DNA of 64,000 nt from contig CAVYTS010000039.1 of assembly GCA_963771305.1 (NCBI GenBank), forward strand, positions 124,001-188,000, given 5' to 3'. Position 1 is the first letter of the stretch. Every line of letters starts with the position of its first letter. The translations under genes were made by a program, and so were the position numbers. The DNA comes from CAJCIT01 sp963771305. Lineage in GTDB: Bacteria; Acidobacteriota; Terriglobia; Bryobacterales; Bryobacteraceae. Positions 8,755-17,886 of the stretch are shown piece after piece. The notes beneath the pieces are model-generated. The model saw only the letters and a list, made by a program, of their open reading frames with translations, had not been told where the DNA came from and searched no databases.

Positions 8755-9683
8755 GTCTGCTGGTTAGCGCGGTTACCATCGGACTGATCCTCTCCCTGCT
8801 CGCCTTTGGCGTGTTCATCAGCTTCCGCGTTTTTTCCTTTCCCGATATCACGGCGGAGGGCTCCATCACGCTGGGTGCGGCCGTCGCAGCGGTCTTCCTG
8901 GCGCGCGGCGTCAATCCCTGTGTCGCCACTATGCTTGCCGTTTTAGCCGGCTCCCTCGCGGGCGCCACCACCGGAGTGCTCCACACTCGCTTCAAAATCA
9001 ATGGACTGCTTTCCGGAATCCTGGTCATGACCGCGCTCTATTCCATCAATCTCCATGTCATGGGCCGCAGCAATATTCCCCTCCTTTCTACCAGAACCTT
9101 TGTCACGGAAGCTGAGAGCGTCCTCGCCAGTGTCCTCCCGGGTCGAACGGAACTCAGCGTCGGGGGATGGGAGATCAGTTCGCGTGATGCTGCCGTACTT
9201 CTGTTGTCATTGGCGATCGCGGTGGCCGTCGGTGTGGTTCTCTACGTCTTCTTACGCACCGATCTGGGCACGGCCATACGCGCCACGGGCGATAACAGCC
9301 AGATGATCCGGGCTTTGGGCGTCAGCGACGGGAACATGATGGTGCTTGGCCTGGCGATCTCCAATGGACTGATCGCGCTGGCAGGAGCTTTGTTGTCGCA
9401 GTACCAGGGCTTCTCCGATGTGCAAATGGGGATCGGAATGATGGTTTGGGGCTTGGCGAGCGTCATTATCGGCGAAGCGCTGGTGGGCGTGAAGCAGCTG
9501 GGATTGCTGATTACCGGGGCCGTGATGGGCTCCGTGCTGTTCCGGCTGCTGGTGGCCATCGCTTTGCGATGGGGCCTTGATCCGAATGACTTGAAACTGA
9601 TCACGGCCGTTTTCGTGCTACTGGCGCTGATTCTGCCGGCGCTTCTAGAAAAAGCGAAGGAGAGGAAAGCCTCCCATGCTTGA
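8751..9683 (+). CDS. ABC transporter permease (branched-chain/TrpY type)
   Basis: 310 residues, almost wholly hydrophobic, with about eight to ten membrane helices; the EAA-like cytoplasmic loop is TDLGTAIRATGDNSQMIRAL (about 180-199), typical of BPD_transp_2 permeases. The gene starts with the ATG that overlaps the STAS stop; an upstream ATG at 8709 lies inside the STAS gene and adds no membrane sequence. It overlaps the ATPase gene by eight bases. Only one permease gene is present, so the channel is probably a homodimer. Confidence 0.85.
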   Translation: MSLLVSAVTIGLILSLLAFGVFISFRVFSFPDITAEGSITLGAAVAAVFLARGVNPCVATMLAVLAGSLAGATTGVLHTRFKINGLLSGILVMTALYSINLHVMGRSNIPLLSTRTFVTEAESVLASVLPGRTELSVGGWEISSRDAAVLLLSLAIAVAVGVVLYVFLRTDLGTAIRATGDNSQMIRALGVSDGNMMVLGLAISNGLIALAGALLSQYQGFSDVQMGIGMMVWGLASVIIGEALVGVKQLGLLITGAVMGSVLFRLLVAIALRWGLDPNDLKLITAVFVLLALILPALLEKAKERKASHA

Positions 9684-10488
9684 CGTCCAGGCAATTCGTA
9701 AGACCTTCAACCCGGGAACTCCGAACGAAGTACGCTCGCTGCAGGGTGTGAACCTGAAGCTCGACGAGGGTTCGTTCGTCGTTATTATCGGAACCAACGG
9801 CTCGGGGAAATCGACCCTCTTGAATGCGGTCGCCGGCACATTCTTCGTTGATTCCGGAACCATTACCCTAGGCGGCCAGAACGTAACCCGTTGGCCGGAG
9901 CACCGCCGCGCGTCGATGATCGGCCGCGTGTTTCAGAACCCGTTCAGCGGCACCGCGCCCAATCTGTCGATCGCCGAAAACCTGGCCTTGGCGGCACGGC
10001 GCGGTTTGCGTCGCGGTCTCGGTTGGGCTCTCAATGCGCAACTCAACCAGCAGATGCAACATACGGTGCACGCCCTTGGCATGGGCTTGGAGAATCGTCT
10101 CGACAACATTATCGGAAGTCTTTCCGGAGGCCAGCGCCAGGCGCTGACGTTACTCATGGCGACTTGGCTCAAGCCCAAGCTGTTACTCCTGGACGAGCAC
10201 ACCGCGGCGCTCGATCCAAAGAGCGCGGACCAGGTTATCCAGTTGAGCGACCAAATCATCCAGCGCGATAAGCTCACAACGCTGATGGTGACTCACTCCA
10301 TGCACCAGGCGGTAAACCTAGGCGACCGGCTCATCATGATGCATCGCGGGCAAGTCCTTCACGACTTCCAGGGCTCGGAAAAGCGGCGCCTGCGAGTAGA
10401 CGACCTGATGGGCCGCTTCGAAGACGTCCGCCGGGCAGATTTGCTCGACGAGACGGCAGCGGAGATGCTCCAGCGGAAGTACGTTTGA
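9676..10488 (+). CDS. ABC transporter ATP-binding protein
   Basis: 270 residues. The Walker A motif GTNGSGKST is at 39-47, the signature is LSGGQRQALT, Walker B with the following glutamate is LLLLDEHTAALDP, and the switch histidine is in THSMHQAV. It powers the transporter formed with the permease and binding protein encoded just upstream. Last gene of the operon: the next gene is on the opposite strand, 34 bases on, and no strong terminator hairpin is visible between them. Confidence 0.9.
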   Translation: MLDVQAIRKTFNPGTPNEVRSLQGVNLKLDEGSFVVIIGTNGSGKSTLLNAVAGTFFVDSGTITLGGQNVTRWPEHRRASMIGRVFQNPFSGTAPNLSIAENLALAARRGLRRGLGWALNAQLNQQMQHTVHALGMGLENRLDNIIGSLSGGQRQALTLLMATWLKPKLLLLDEHTAALDPKSADQVIQLSDQIIQRDKLTTLMVTHSMHQAVNLGDRLIMMHRGQVLHDFQGSEKRRLRVDDLMGRFEDVRRADLLDETAAEMLQRKYV

Positions 10489-10522
10489 TCACCGACCTCG
10501 GATTCCGGATCGTTGCGACTCG

Positions 10523-12046
10523 TCAGCTAACCAGTTCGTTCTGCTCTTTGCGCCAGTCTTCCCAAACGATGTTGCGCATATCGCCGTCACGGGCATACTG
10601 GCGGTGCATGGCGAAGGCTAGCGAGAGCGATTGTGGCGAATGACCTTGTTTCACCAGTTCGAGGTACTCGAACAACTGGGGTCGATACTCGGGGTGGGCG
10701 CAATTGTTGATGATCAGCTTGGCGCGGGTATGTGGGTCTAACCCGCGCAGGTCTGCTACTCCCTGCTCGGTAATCACCACCTGCACCGAGTGCTCGCTGT
10801 GATCCATGTGCGTTACCAGCGGCACGATGGTCGAGATCTTGCCGCCCTTCGCGGTCGAAGGACAGGTGAAGATCGAAAGATACGCGTTTCGCGTGAAATC
10901 CCCCGATCCGCCTATGCCGTTCATCATCTGGCGGCCCAGCACGTGGGTTGAGTTGACGTTGCCGAACAGATCCACCTCAATGGCAGTGTTCATGGAGATA
11001 ATGCCCAGCCGGCGCACCACCTCCGGATGATTCGTGATCTCCTGCGGGCGCATTAGAATCCTGGATCGGAAATAGTCGATGTTCGAAGTAACATGCCGCA
11101 TGGCTTCCGGGCTGAGTGTCAGCGCACATGTCGACGCAAACCGGCACCGTCCCGAATCCAGCAGCTTCACCACGGAATCCTGCAGCACTTCGGTGTACAT
11201 CTCGAAGGCGGGGATGACGGTCTGCTCCCCGAGTGCGGCGAGGACGCAGTTCGCAACGTCTCCGACACCGGACTGGAGCGGGAGAAAGGCGCGGGGAATC
11301 CTGCCCGCGAGCATGTCGTCGGCGAGAAAGTCGGCGACGTTCTGCCCAATCTGCTCCGTAACCGTTGTCGCCTCTGTAAACGAACCGCATTCATCGTCAA
11401 GATCGGTCTCAACTATGCCGATTATTTTCGACGGCGGAACCGTCACCAGCGGAGCGCCAATACGATCGGTCGTGTGATAGATCGGGATCTCTTTGCGGTT
11501 CGGAGGGTCTCGCGGCTCGTAAATGTCGTGCATGCCGAGCAGAGTGGGTGGCTGTCTGCGATTCAGCTCAATCAGCACCTTGCTGGCTTGGTTCAGGAAG
11601 GTCGGTGTGGCGCCTACCGAGGTCGAAAGCACGATGCCGCCGCCCGCGGTAACGTCGCACGCCTCGACCACGGCCCAGTGAACGGGCCCTAGAAATCCGT
11701 ATCGAACCACCTGCGGAAGCAGCGATAGGTGCATATCCACGAAGCGCGTGGTGCCCGCGTTGATCTGCGCGCGCAGCCCGGGGTCCGACTGGTAGGGGGT
11801 GCGAAAACTAATGGCACTGGCTTTGGCAAGCGCACCGTCGAGCGAGGGGCCGGTCGAGGCGCCGGTGAGAACACCGATTTGAAAATCGCGGCCAGCGGCG
11901 TGCATTTCGTCGGCGCGCTTCGCGATGGCGAACGGAATGGCCTTCGCTGCCCCCGCTGGTGTGAAACCGCTGAAACCGACGGTTTGACCATGGCGGATGA
12001 ACAACGCTGCTTCGTCCGCGGTCAGAATTGGAAACGGCAATGACAT
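10523..12046 (-). CDS. Acetyl-CoA hydrolase/transferase family CoA transferase (probable propionyl-CoA:succinate type)
   Basis: 507 residues, full family length. Recognisable blocks are GFTPAGAAKAIPFA near the N-terminus, LQSGVGDVANCVLAAL, FEMYTEVLQDS with the glutamate expected to form the CoA thioester, the glycine loop MMNGIGGSGDF and VVITEQGVADLRGL. The family includes succinate:acetate and propionyl-CoA:succinate CoA transferases. As the last gene of an operon for methylmalonyl-CoA interconversion, it probably swaps CoA between propionyl-CoA and succinate (ScpC role); an acetyl-CoA/succinate role is the alternative. It lies eight bases after meaB. Confidence 0.8.
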   Translation of the reverse strand: MSLPFPILTADEAALFIRHGQTVGFSGFTPAGAAKAIPFAIAKRADEMHAAGRDFQIGVLTGASTGPSLDGALAKASAISFRTPYQSDPGLRAQINAGTTRFVDMHLSLLPQVVRYGFLGPVHWAVVEACDVTAGGGIVLSTSVGATPTFLNQASKVLIELNRRQPPTLLGMHDIYEPRDPPNRKEIPIYHTTDRIGAPLVTVPPSKIIGIVETDLDDECGSFTEATTVTEQIGQNVADFLADDMLAGRIPRAFLPLQSGVGDVANCVLAALGEQTVIPAFEMYTEVLQDSVVKLLDSGRCRFASTCALTLSPEAMRHVTSNIDYFRSRILMRPQEITNHPEVVRRLGIISMNTAIEVDLFGNVNSTHVLGRQMMNGIGGSGDFTRNAYLSIFTCPSTAKGGKISTIVPLVTHMDHSEHSVQVVITEQGVADLRGLDPHTRAKLIINNCAHPEYRPQLFEYLELVKQGHSPQSLSLAFAMHRQYARDGDMRNIVWEDWRKEQNELVS

Positions 12047-12054
12047 GAAAATAT

Positions 12055-13080
12055 CTACCTATCTTTAGGATGAAAAAGAGCTAGCAGTTCGCGGCTTGCC
12101 CCGAAGGGAGTGACGTGCCCCAGACGAACGTCGCGGCGAAGCGCCGGCAGGCGTTCCGCGATGGCAGGGTCAGCGCAAAACAATTCTTCGAGCCCCATGG
12201 AGACCAGGTCGTCCATCCACTGCAGGGCTTGGTGGGTGCGGCGTTCCGTGATTTTGCCGGTCGCTTGGAGTTGGGCCTCGTGTTCCAGCACCATCTCCCA
12301 GATCTCGACGACGCCCGTATTGTTCAAAGCCGAACAAGTCAGTACGCGCGGGGTCCAGCCATCGCCGGACGCGGGGAAAAGGTGCAGGGCGCTGGTGTAT
12401 TCGGCGCGGGCGCGTTCGGCCTTCGCCTGGTTGTCGCCGTCCGCCTTGTTGATCGCCATACCATCGATCATCTCGATGATGCCGCGCTTGATACCTTGCA
12501 GCTCATCGCCCGCCCCAGCCAGCATCAACAACAGGAAGAAGTCCGACATCGAACGCACGGCGGTCTCGGATTGTCCGACACCGACCGTCTCGATGAAGAT
12601 ATTCCCGTATCCGGCCGCTTCGCAGAGCAGAATGGTTTCGCGAGTCCGGCGCGCTACACCGCCCAGGTGCCCGCCAGTCGGCGAAGGACGAATGAACGCG
12701 CGCTCCTCGAGCGAAAGCCGCTCCATACGCGTCTTGTCGCCCAGAATGCTGCCGCCGGAGACCGGGCTCGACGGATCTACGCTCAGCACGGCCACACGTT
12801 CGCCGCGCTCGCGGACAACATGCATCCCTAATGTGTCAATGAAGGTACTCTTACCGACTCCCGGTACGCCTGAGATACCAACCCGCCGCGACTTACCGGT
12901 ATGCGGCAAGATGGAATCCAGTAGATGGGCGGCTAACTCGCCATCCGCGGGCAAACGGCTTTCAATCAACGTGATCGCACGAGCGAGCACCATCCGGTCC
13001 CCGCCCAAAATCCCCTCAACATAGCGCTGGAGCGAAAGCCGTCCGCGGCCGGTTCGCGCTCCGGGAAAAGAGCTAGGCAC
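12055..13080 (-). CDS. meaB: Methylmalonyl-CoA mutase-associated GTPase MeaB
   Basis: 341 residues. P-loop GVPGVGKSTFID at about 63-74, switch region GERVAVLSVDPSSPVSGGSI, the MeaB-specific FIRPSPTGGHLGGVARRTRE, VIFIETVGVGQSE-type switch II (FIETVGVGQSE), the guanine-specificity motif NKADGDN and the C-terminal dimerisation helices. MeaB gates delivery of adenosylcobalamin and protects the mutase from inactivation. It overlaps the mutase large-subunit gene by eight bases, in keeping with this partnership. Confidence 0.92.
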   Translation of the reverse strand: MPSSFPGARTGRGRLSLQRYVEGILGGDRMVLARAITLIESRLPADGELAAHLLDSILPHTGKSRRVGISGVPGVGKSTFIDTLGMHVVRERGERVAVLSVDPSSPVSGGSILGDKTRMERLSLEERAFIRPSPTGGHLGGVARRTRETILLCEAAGYGNIFIETVGVGQSETAVRSMSDFFLLLMLAGAGDELQGIKRGIIEMIDGMAINKADGDNQAKAERARAEYTSALHLFPASGDGWTPRVLTCSALNNTGVVEIWEMVLEHEAQLQATGKITERRTHQALQWMDDLVSMGLEELFCADPAIAERLPALRRDVRLGHVTPFGASRELLALFHPKDR

Positions 13081-15217
13081 GAATGCTTCTCATCAATGCG
13101 CTGAGGATGCCTTGCGCGCAAACCGGAATCACCGAGCCTGGACCAAACACGCCTGCGGCTCCCGCTTGGTACAGGAAATCGTAGTCCTGCGGAGGGATCA
13201 CTCCACCAACGAAAACCAGAATGTCCGGACGCTCGAGACGCTTCAATTCCCCGATCACTTCCGGCACCAGCGTCTTATGCCCACCCGCCAGTGTCGAGAT
13301 GCCCAAGACGTGGACATCATTCTCCACCGCCATGGCTGCAGCTTCGCGCGGTGTCTGAAACAGCGGCCCCACGTCGACGTCGAAACCCAGGTCGGCAAAG
13401 GCCGTCGCAATCACCTTCGCACCACGGTCGTGCCCGTCCTGACCCATCTTGGCAACCAAGATGCGCGGCCGGCGTCCCTCGAGTGTGGAGAATTCCTGCG
13501 CCATCGCGTGCGCCTTCTTGAATTCGGGATCGCCTTTACTCTCTGACGAATACACACCTGATATGGTACGGCTCACTGCCCGATAACGGGTAAACACTTT
13601 TTCCAGCGCCCAGGAGATCTCTCCCAAAGTCGCGCGAACGCGAGCTGCATTGACGGCCAATTCCAACAAATTGCCTGACCCAGTCTGCGCGCTCTCGGCC
13701 AAAGCATCCAGCGCGCGCTGCACGGCATGCGGATCGCGTTTGCGCCGTATCTCTTCCAGCCGCCGAATTTGCGATTCGCGCACGGCCTGGTTATCTACTT
13801 CGCGGACCTCCAGGGCTTCTTCCCGCGCGAGCCGGTACTTGTTGACGCCAACGATCGTTTCCCGTCCGGAGTCAATCTGCGCCTGCCGGCGTGCCGCCGT
13901 TTCTTCAATCCGCATTTTCGGAATGCCGGTTTCAATCGCCTTGGTCATTCCTCCCAGCGCTTCAATCTCCTGAATGTGCTGCCACGCCTTGTGCATAAGC
14001 TCATGGGTCAGGCTCTCCACGTAATAACTTCCCGCCCAAGGATCCACCACGCGGGTGATGCCCGTCTCTTCCTGCAGGTAGATCTGGGTGTCGCGAGCAA
14101 TCCGCGCCGAGAAATCGCTCGGTAGCGCAATCGCTTCGTCGAGGGCATTTGTGTGCAGCGACTGCGTACCGCCCAGCACTGCGGCCAGTGCTTCGACGCA
14201 TGTGCGCGGTACGTTGTTGAACACATCCTGCGCCGTGAGGCTCCATCCGGATGTCTGCGAGTGTGTGCGCAACGCCATCGATTTCGGATTCTTCGGATTG
14301 AACCCCTTAATCAGCCTGGCCCAAAGCACGCGTGCGGCGCGTAGCTTCGCGATCTCCATGAAATGATTCATGCCGATCGCCCAGAAGAAGCTCAGGCGCG
14401 GTGCGAATTCGTCAATATCCAGGCCCGCGTTGATGCCCGTTCGAATATATTCCAACCCATCGGCCAGCGTGTAGCCAAGTTCGATATCGGCGGACGCACC
14501 CGCCTCCTGCATGTGATAGCCGCTAATCGAGATGCAGTTGAACTTCGGCATGTTCGCCGAGCAATACCGGAAGATGTCGCCGATGATCCGCATCGAGGGG
14601 CCCGGCGGATAGATGTACGTGTTCCGGACCATGAACTCTTTCAGAATGTCGTTCTGAATGGTTCCACTCAGTTTCTGCGGAGCAACGCCCTGCTCCTCGC
14701 CCGCGACGATGTAGAACGCCATGATCGGCAGGACGGCCCCGTTCATGGTCATCGAAACCGACATCTGGTCCAGCGGGATCTGGCTGAAGAGGATCTTCAT
14801 ATCTTCTATGGAGTCAATGGCCACGCCTGCTTTACCGACGTCTCCGAGTACTCGCTCGTTGTCTGAATCGTAGCCGCGATGCGTGGCCAGGTCGAAGGCT
14901 ACTGATAGGCCTTTCTGACCCGCCGCGAGATTGCGCCGGTAGAAAGCGTTCGACTCTTCCGCAGTGGAAAAGCCCGCGTACTGACGGATGGTCCACGGCT
15001 GCATCGCGTACATGCTCGAATACGGCCCGCGCAGGAATGGCGGAACACCGGCGGCATATTCCAAGTGCTCCATCGCATACAGGTCGTCTGCAGTGTAATA
15101 GCGCTTGATGGGAATTCGCTCGTGGGTCATCCACGGCGAGGCGTTGTCCGCGTTGTCAGGCGTGCTCGCCGGTGCGAGGGGTAGTTGAAACTCGATTTTG
15201 GAGAAGTCCGGTTTCAT
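13073..15217 (-). CDS. mutB: Methylmalonyl-CoA mutase, large (catalytic) subunit
   Basis: 714 residues, full length. The N-terminal TIM barrel carries QYAGFSTAEESNAFYRRN, KGLSVAFDLATHRGYDSD and the barrel histidine region SGYHMQEAGA. The C-terminal cobalamin domain (about 580-714) has the base-off ligand motif KMGQDGHDRG (DxHxxG), then LSTLAGGHKTL and FVGGVIPPQDYDF. It interconverts succinyl-CoA and (R)-methylmalonyl-CoA with adenosylcobalamin. It follows the small-subunit gene by three bases and overlaps meaB. Confidence 0.95.
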   Translation of the reverse strand: MKPDFSKIEFQLPLAPASTPDNADNASPWMTHERIPIKRYYTADDLYAMEHLEYAAGVPPFLRGPYSSMYAMQPWTIRQYAGFSTAEESNAFYRRNLAAGQKGLSVAFDLATHRGYDSDNERVLGDVGKAGVAIDSIEDMKILFSQIPLDQMSVSMTMNGAVLPIMAFYIVAGEEQGVAPQKLSGTIQNDILKEFMVRNTYIYPPGPSMRIIGDIFRYCSANMPKFNCISISGYHMQEAGASADIELGYTLADGLEYIRTGINAGLDIDEFAPRLSFFWAIGMNHFMEIAKLRAARVLWARLIKGFNPKNPKSMALRTHSQTSGWSLTAQDVFNNVPRTCVEALAAVLGGTQSLHTNALDEAIALPSDFSARIARDTQIYLQEETGITRVVDPWAGSYYVESLTHELMHKAWQHIQEIEALGGMTKAIETGIPKMRIEETAARRQAQIDSGRETIVGVNKYRLAREEALEVREVDNQAVRESQIRRLEEIRRKRDPHAVQRALDALAESAQTGSGNLLELAVNAARVRATLGEISWALEKVFTRYRAVSRTISGVYSSESKGDPEFKKAHAMAQEFSTLEGRRPRILVAKMGQDGHDRGAKVIATAFADLGFDVDVGPLFQTPREAAAMAVENDVHVLGISTLAGGHKTLVPEVIGELKRLERPDILVFVGGVIPPQDYDFLYQAGAAGVFGPGSVIPVCAQGILSALMRSIRA

Positions 15218-15220
15218 TCG

Positions 15221-16660
15221 TTAATCCTTCATCCCGAGCCGGTTCTGCCAATGGGTCAGGGTCTCCACGCCGTCACTCATCAGGTGTACAAAGCCTTGTA
15301 CACCCGCCGCCGTCAGGGCATCGATCTGATCCTTGGGATTTCCCGCGACGATCACTGGCACCGTGACGCGGCCACACACGTCCTGCGCGAAGGGCAGGTA
15401 CTCCGCATCGGAGCTGCACAGAACAATCAAGTCCGCCTTGGCTCCGGCATCGTCTTCGGAGTCCGTAATCTCAAAGCCCGCGCATCCAAAGAAATTCAAA
15501 GCGAACTGAGCGCGCGCCATTCGCATCTTCAAATCGCCGCGCTTCAGAAGCAGGACCTGGGGGACGCGTCCCGTGTGGCGGGCATGCCGTGCGGTTCGTT
15601 CACGAATCTTCTCAAACGGCTCGGCTAACCGGAATGCTGGAAACGGTGCGGAGGCGTCGTCGAATGCCGGCGGCGGCTCAGTATCCCGCTCATCGAGGTT
15701 GGGATAGTTATTGACCCCGACGAGCGTCCGCCGTCGCGAAGAAATCGCCTTTTCGCGGGCCGCGCGGGTCTTCGAAACCAAGGTAGCCAGTAACCCAGAC
15801 GCCAGTGCTTCGGTATATCCGCCCTCGCGCTCAATTTTCTGGAAGAGCTTCCACGCTTCCCGGGCCAGGGCATCGGTCAGCGCCTCGATGTAGTACGAAC
15901 CACCGGCCGGGTCCGCTACCGCATTCAGGTGGGCTTCCTCGGCGAGGATGCGCTGCAGATTCAGGGCCAGGTGGGCATCGAATCCGAAGGGCTCAACCGT
16001 GAGCGTGTCGCATCCGCCGATAGCCGCCGACATGGCCTCCGTTGTGACACGCAGAAGGTTGGTGTACGGATCGCAAACGCTCTTATTCAGCCGCGACGTA
16101 CGTACGTGCAAATGCATTCGGCAGGAATCCATTTCGGCCGGATCAAAAGCGGCGACGGCTTGCGCCCACAACAGCCGTGCCGCACGCAGCTTCGCGATCT
16201 CGAAAAAGTAATTGGACCCGACAGCAAATACGAATCGAATGCCCCGCGCCGCCTCGTCGACCGTTCGGGCGACATCGGTTTGCGCCAGACGTTCAACGCC
16301 GGCCGCCAGCGCGATCGCGAGTTCCTCGACGGCTTGTGCCCCGGCCTCATGCACTAAATCGGCCCGGATGGCATTGAGCGCCGGCGTCGCGTCCTGCTCA
16401 ATGGTCCACGCCTCCCCGCTTCCGCGGACGAACGGGAAGCTGCCCGGAAGTGATCCGGTCTGGCCCTCCAGCCCCGCTAGGCTCTCGCTGCGGTAGTGGG
16501 GACGAACAGGAATACCTTCGTCCGTGTGCCAAACCAGCTTTTTCTCGTAATCAGCGCCTTTCAGGTCTTTCCGAATCGCCGCTTCCCACTCGGCGGTGGG
16601 CACGGGCGGAAAATCCTGGCTCAGTGTGAGGATCTCCGAACCGCCCAGTTCATCAGGCAT
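15221..16660 (-). CDS. mutA: Methylmalonyl-CoA mutase, small subunit
   Basis: About 479 residues, shorter than the classical 600+ residue small subunits. I chose the ATG at 16660 (MPDELGGSE) because it overlaps the epimerase stop by eight bases; a start at 16789 would add 43 residues of arginine-rich sequence lying within the epimerase gene. The mutase barrel is present (VWHTDEGIPVRPHYRSE, ILAEEAHLNAVADPAGGSYY). The C-terminal cobalamin-like domain lacks the DxHxxG ligand (LLKRGDLKMRMARAQFALNF), as expected for the non-catalytic subunit. It pairs with the MutB product encoded next. Confidence 0.88.
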   Translation of the reverse strand: MPDELGGSEILTLSQDFPPVPTAEWEAAIRKDLKGADYEKKLVWHTDEGIPVRPHYRSESLAGLEGQTGSLPGSFPFVRGSGEAWTIEQDATPALNAIRADLVHEAGAQAVEELAIALAAGVERLAQTDVARTVDEAARGIRFVFAVGSNYFFEIAKLRAARLLWAQAVAAFDPAEMDSCRMHLHVRTSRLNKSVCDPYTNLLRVTTEAMSAAIGGCDTLTVEPFGFDAHLALNLQRILAEEAHLNAVADPAGGSYYIEALTDALAREAWKLFQKIEREGGYTEALASGLLATLVSKTRAAREKAISSRRRTLVGVNNYPNLDERDTEPPPAFDDASAPFPAFRLAEPFEKIRERTARHARHTGRVPQVLLLKRGDLKMRMARAQFALNFFGCAGFEITDSEDDAGAKADLIVLCSSDAEYLPFAQDVCGRVTVPVIVAGNPKDQIDALTAAGVQGFVHLMSDGVETLTHWQNRLGMKD

Positions 16661-17117
16661 GAGCACCCTCTTGGACCACCTCAAGCAGGTATCCGAACGC
16701 AGCTGCCTCGGTAGTCTTCGGATGCACGAAGAACACTGTCGTGCCGCGTGAACCGTTGCGTGGCGCCGCATCGATGATCTTGAAGCCATTTTGCTTCAGG
16801 TAATCGAAAGCTTTCTGAATATCAGCTACACGCAAGGCCACGTGCGCCAGTCCGCCTCGCCCGCCATTCTTTTCCAATTGTTTCGCCACCGGCGATTCGG
16901 GGCCCAGCGGCTCCAGGAGCTGCACCAGGTTGGGGCCAGCGCCCACCTGCAGCAGCACTTCACGGACCTGGTCCGTTCCCAGGACTTCTTCGCGATGTAT
17001 TTCTTTGAAGCCCATCGCCTGATAGGCTTTCACATGCGATTCGAGTTCGCCGGGCTTTACGGAAATCGCCACATGGTCAAAAAACAGAAAGCCCGGTACT
17101 TGTTCTGCTTCACTCAT
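16653..17117 (-). CDS. mce: Methylmalonyl-CoA epimerase
   Basis: 154 residues of the vicinal oxygen chelate fold. FFDHVAISVKPGELESH carries the first metal ligand (His), GRGGLAHVALRVADIQ the second, and the C-terminal AAFGYLLEVVQE the glutamate ligand. It interconverts the (R) and (S) epimers of methylmalonyl-CoA, linking the carboxyltransferase reaction to the mutase. The start directly abuts the stop of the biotin-carrier gene, and the end overlaps mutA, so the order is carboxyltransferase, epimerase, mutase. Confidence 0.92.
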   Translation of the reverse strand: MSEAEQVPGFLFFDHVAISVKPGELESHVKAYQAMGFKEIHREEVLGTDQVREVLLQVGAGPNLVQLLEPLGPESPVAKQLEKNGGRGGLAHVALRVADIQKAFDYLKQNGFKIIDAAPRNGSRGTTVFFVHPKTTEAAAFGYLLEVVQEGAHA

Positions 17118-17510
17118 TTACTGAAACTCCACCAGAATCTGACCTGCTTGAACGCTCTCTCCGGCGTTCACCTTGATGGCCGCCACGGTTCCCGCCCCCG
17201 GGGCAGTAACGCTGGTCTCCATCTTCATCGCTTCCAAAACCAGCAGGACGTCACCCACTTGCAGCGTTTGCCCAACCTGCGCGGCGACCCGAACCACAAT
17301 GCCCGAGACCGGACTTCGGCATAACTTCTCTTCAGCCAGTGGGCTGCTGTCTTTGGGTGCGGACGTCGACGGTGCAACCGAGGCCGGCGCGCGCACCGTA
17401 GAGGGCGTCACCGATCGAGCGTGAGGCTGTGGCCGCGCTTGCGTTTCGGGCTCTGAGGCCTCGACGTCCACTTCGTAGGTCTTGTTATCGATCGTGATCT
17501 TCAGTTTCAC
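17118..17510 (-). CDS. Biotin carboxyl carrier subunit (1.3S type)
   Basis: 130 residues. The N-terminus MKLKITIDNKTYEVDVEAS is typical of carriers of decarboxylase/transcarboxylase complexes. A Pro/Ala/Ser-rich hinge runs from about 22 to 60, followed by the lipoyl-like biotinyl domain with EAMKMETSV, in which Lys96 is the biotinylation site. It shuttles the carboxyl group between the 5S and 12S subunits encoded upstream. The gap to the preceding small-subunit gene is eight bases and to the epimerase gene zero. Confidence 0.92.
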   Translation of the reverse strand: MKLKITIDNKTYEVDVEASEPETQARPQPHARSVTPSTVRAPASVAPSTSAPKDSSPLAEEKLCRSPVSGIVVRVAAQVGQTLQVGDVLLVLEAMKMETSVTAPGAGTVAAIKVNAGESVQAGQILVEFQ

Positions 17511-17518
17511 TAGTTTTC

Positions 17519-17872
17519 CTAATAGAGCAGGCGGTGCGACGCTTGAACGCTGACCCGGCCTTGCTGAGCCCAGGCCCCGTTGGAGTGGATTACCCTGATC
17601 TGTCGAATGTGCGCGCGTACTCCCATATAGGCCGCAACTGCGGCGGAAATGGCCATTAGTTCCTCTTCGGATATGCCGGCTTCGGCGGCGACCGGCGAGA
17701 CGGCCTTCACCGGTGCAGCCACGGGCTGATCGCGGCCGTTAACGGCTTTCGCCTGCTCCATGGCCGTTGCGGTTTGCCCCTCTAAGCGAGCGACCCGCTC
17801 CGTGAGACGGGTCATTTGCGACAAAATCTCCTCGAGCGTGCTTTGAATTTCGGCAGGAATCGTTTCAGTCAT
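17519..17872 (-). CDS. Delta/gamma-like small subunit of the carboxyltransferase complex (soluble)
   Basis: 117 residues. An N-terminal coiled coil (about 5-42, EEILSQMTRLTERVARLEGQ) is followed by an Ala/Pro/Val linker and a C-terminal module ISEEELMAISAAVAAYMG with HIRQIRVIHSNGAWAQQGR. That last pattern is the shared C-terminal module of OadG/MmdD-type subunits, which anchor carboxyltransferase subunits. The membrane helix found at the N-terminus of true OadG/MmdD is missing and is replaced by the coiled coil, so I infer a soluble assembly subunit. The assignment rests on motif memory and position between the 12S and biotin-carrier genes. Confidence 0.6.
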   Translation of the reverse strand: MTETIPAEIQSTLEEILSQMTRLTERVARLEGQTATAMEQAKAVNGRDQPVAAPVKAVSPVAAEAGISEEELMAISAAVAAYMGVRAHIRQIRVIHSNGAWAQQGRVSVQASHRLLY

Positions 17873-17886
17873 TGGCTTGCGTCTTT

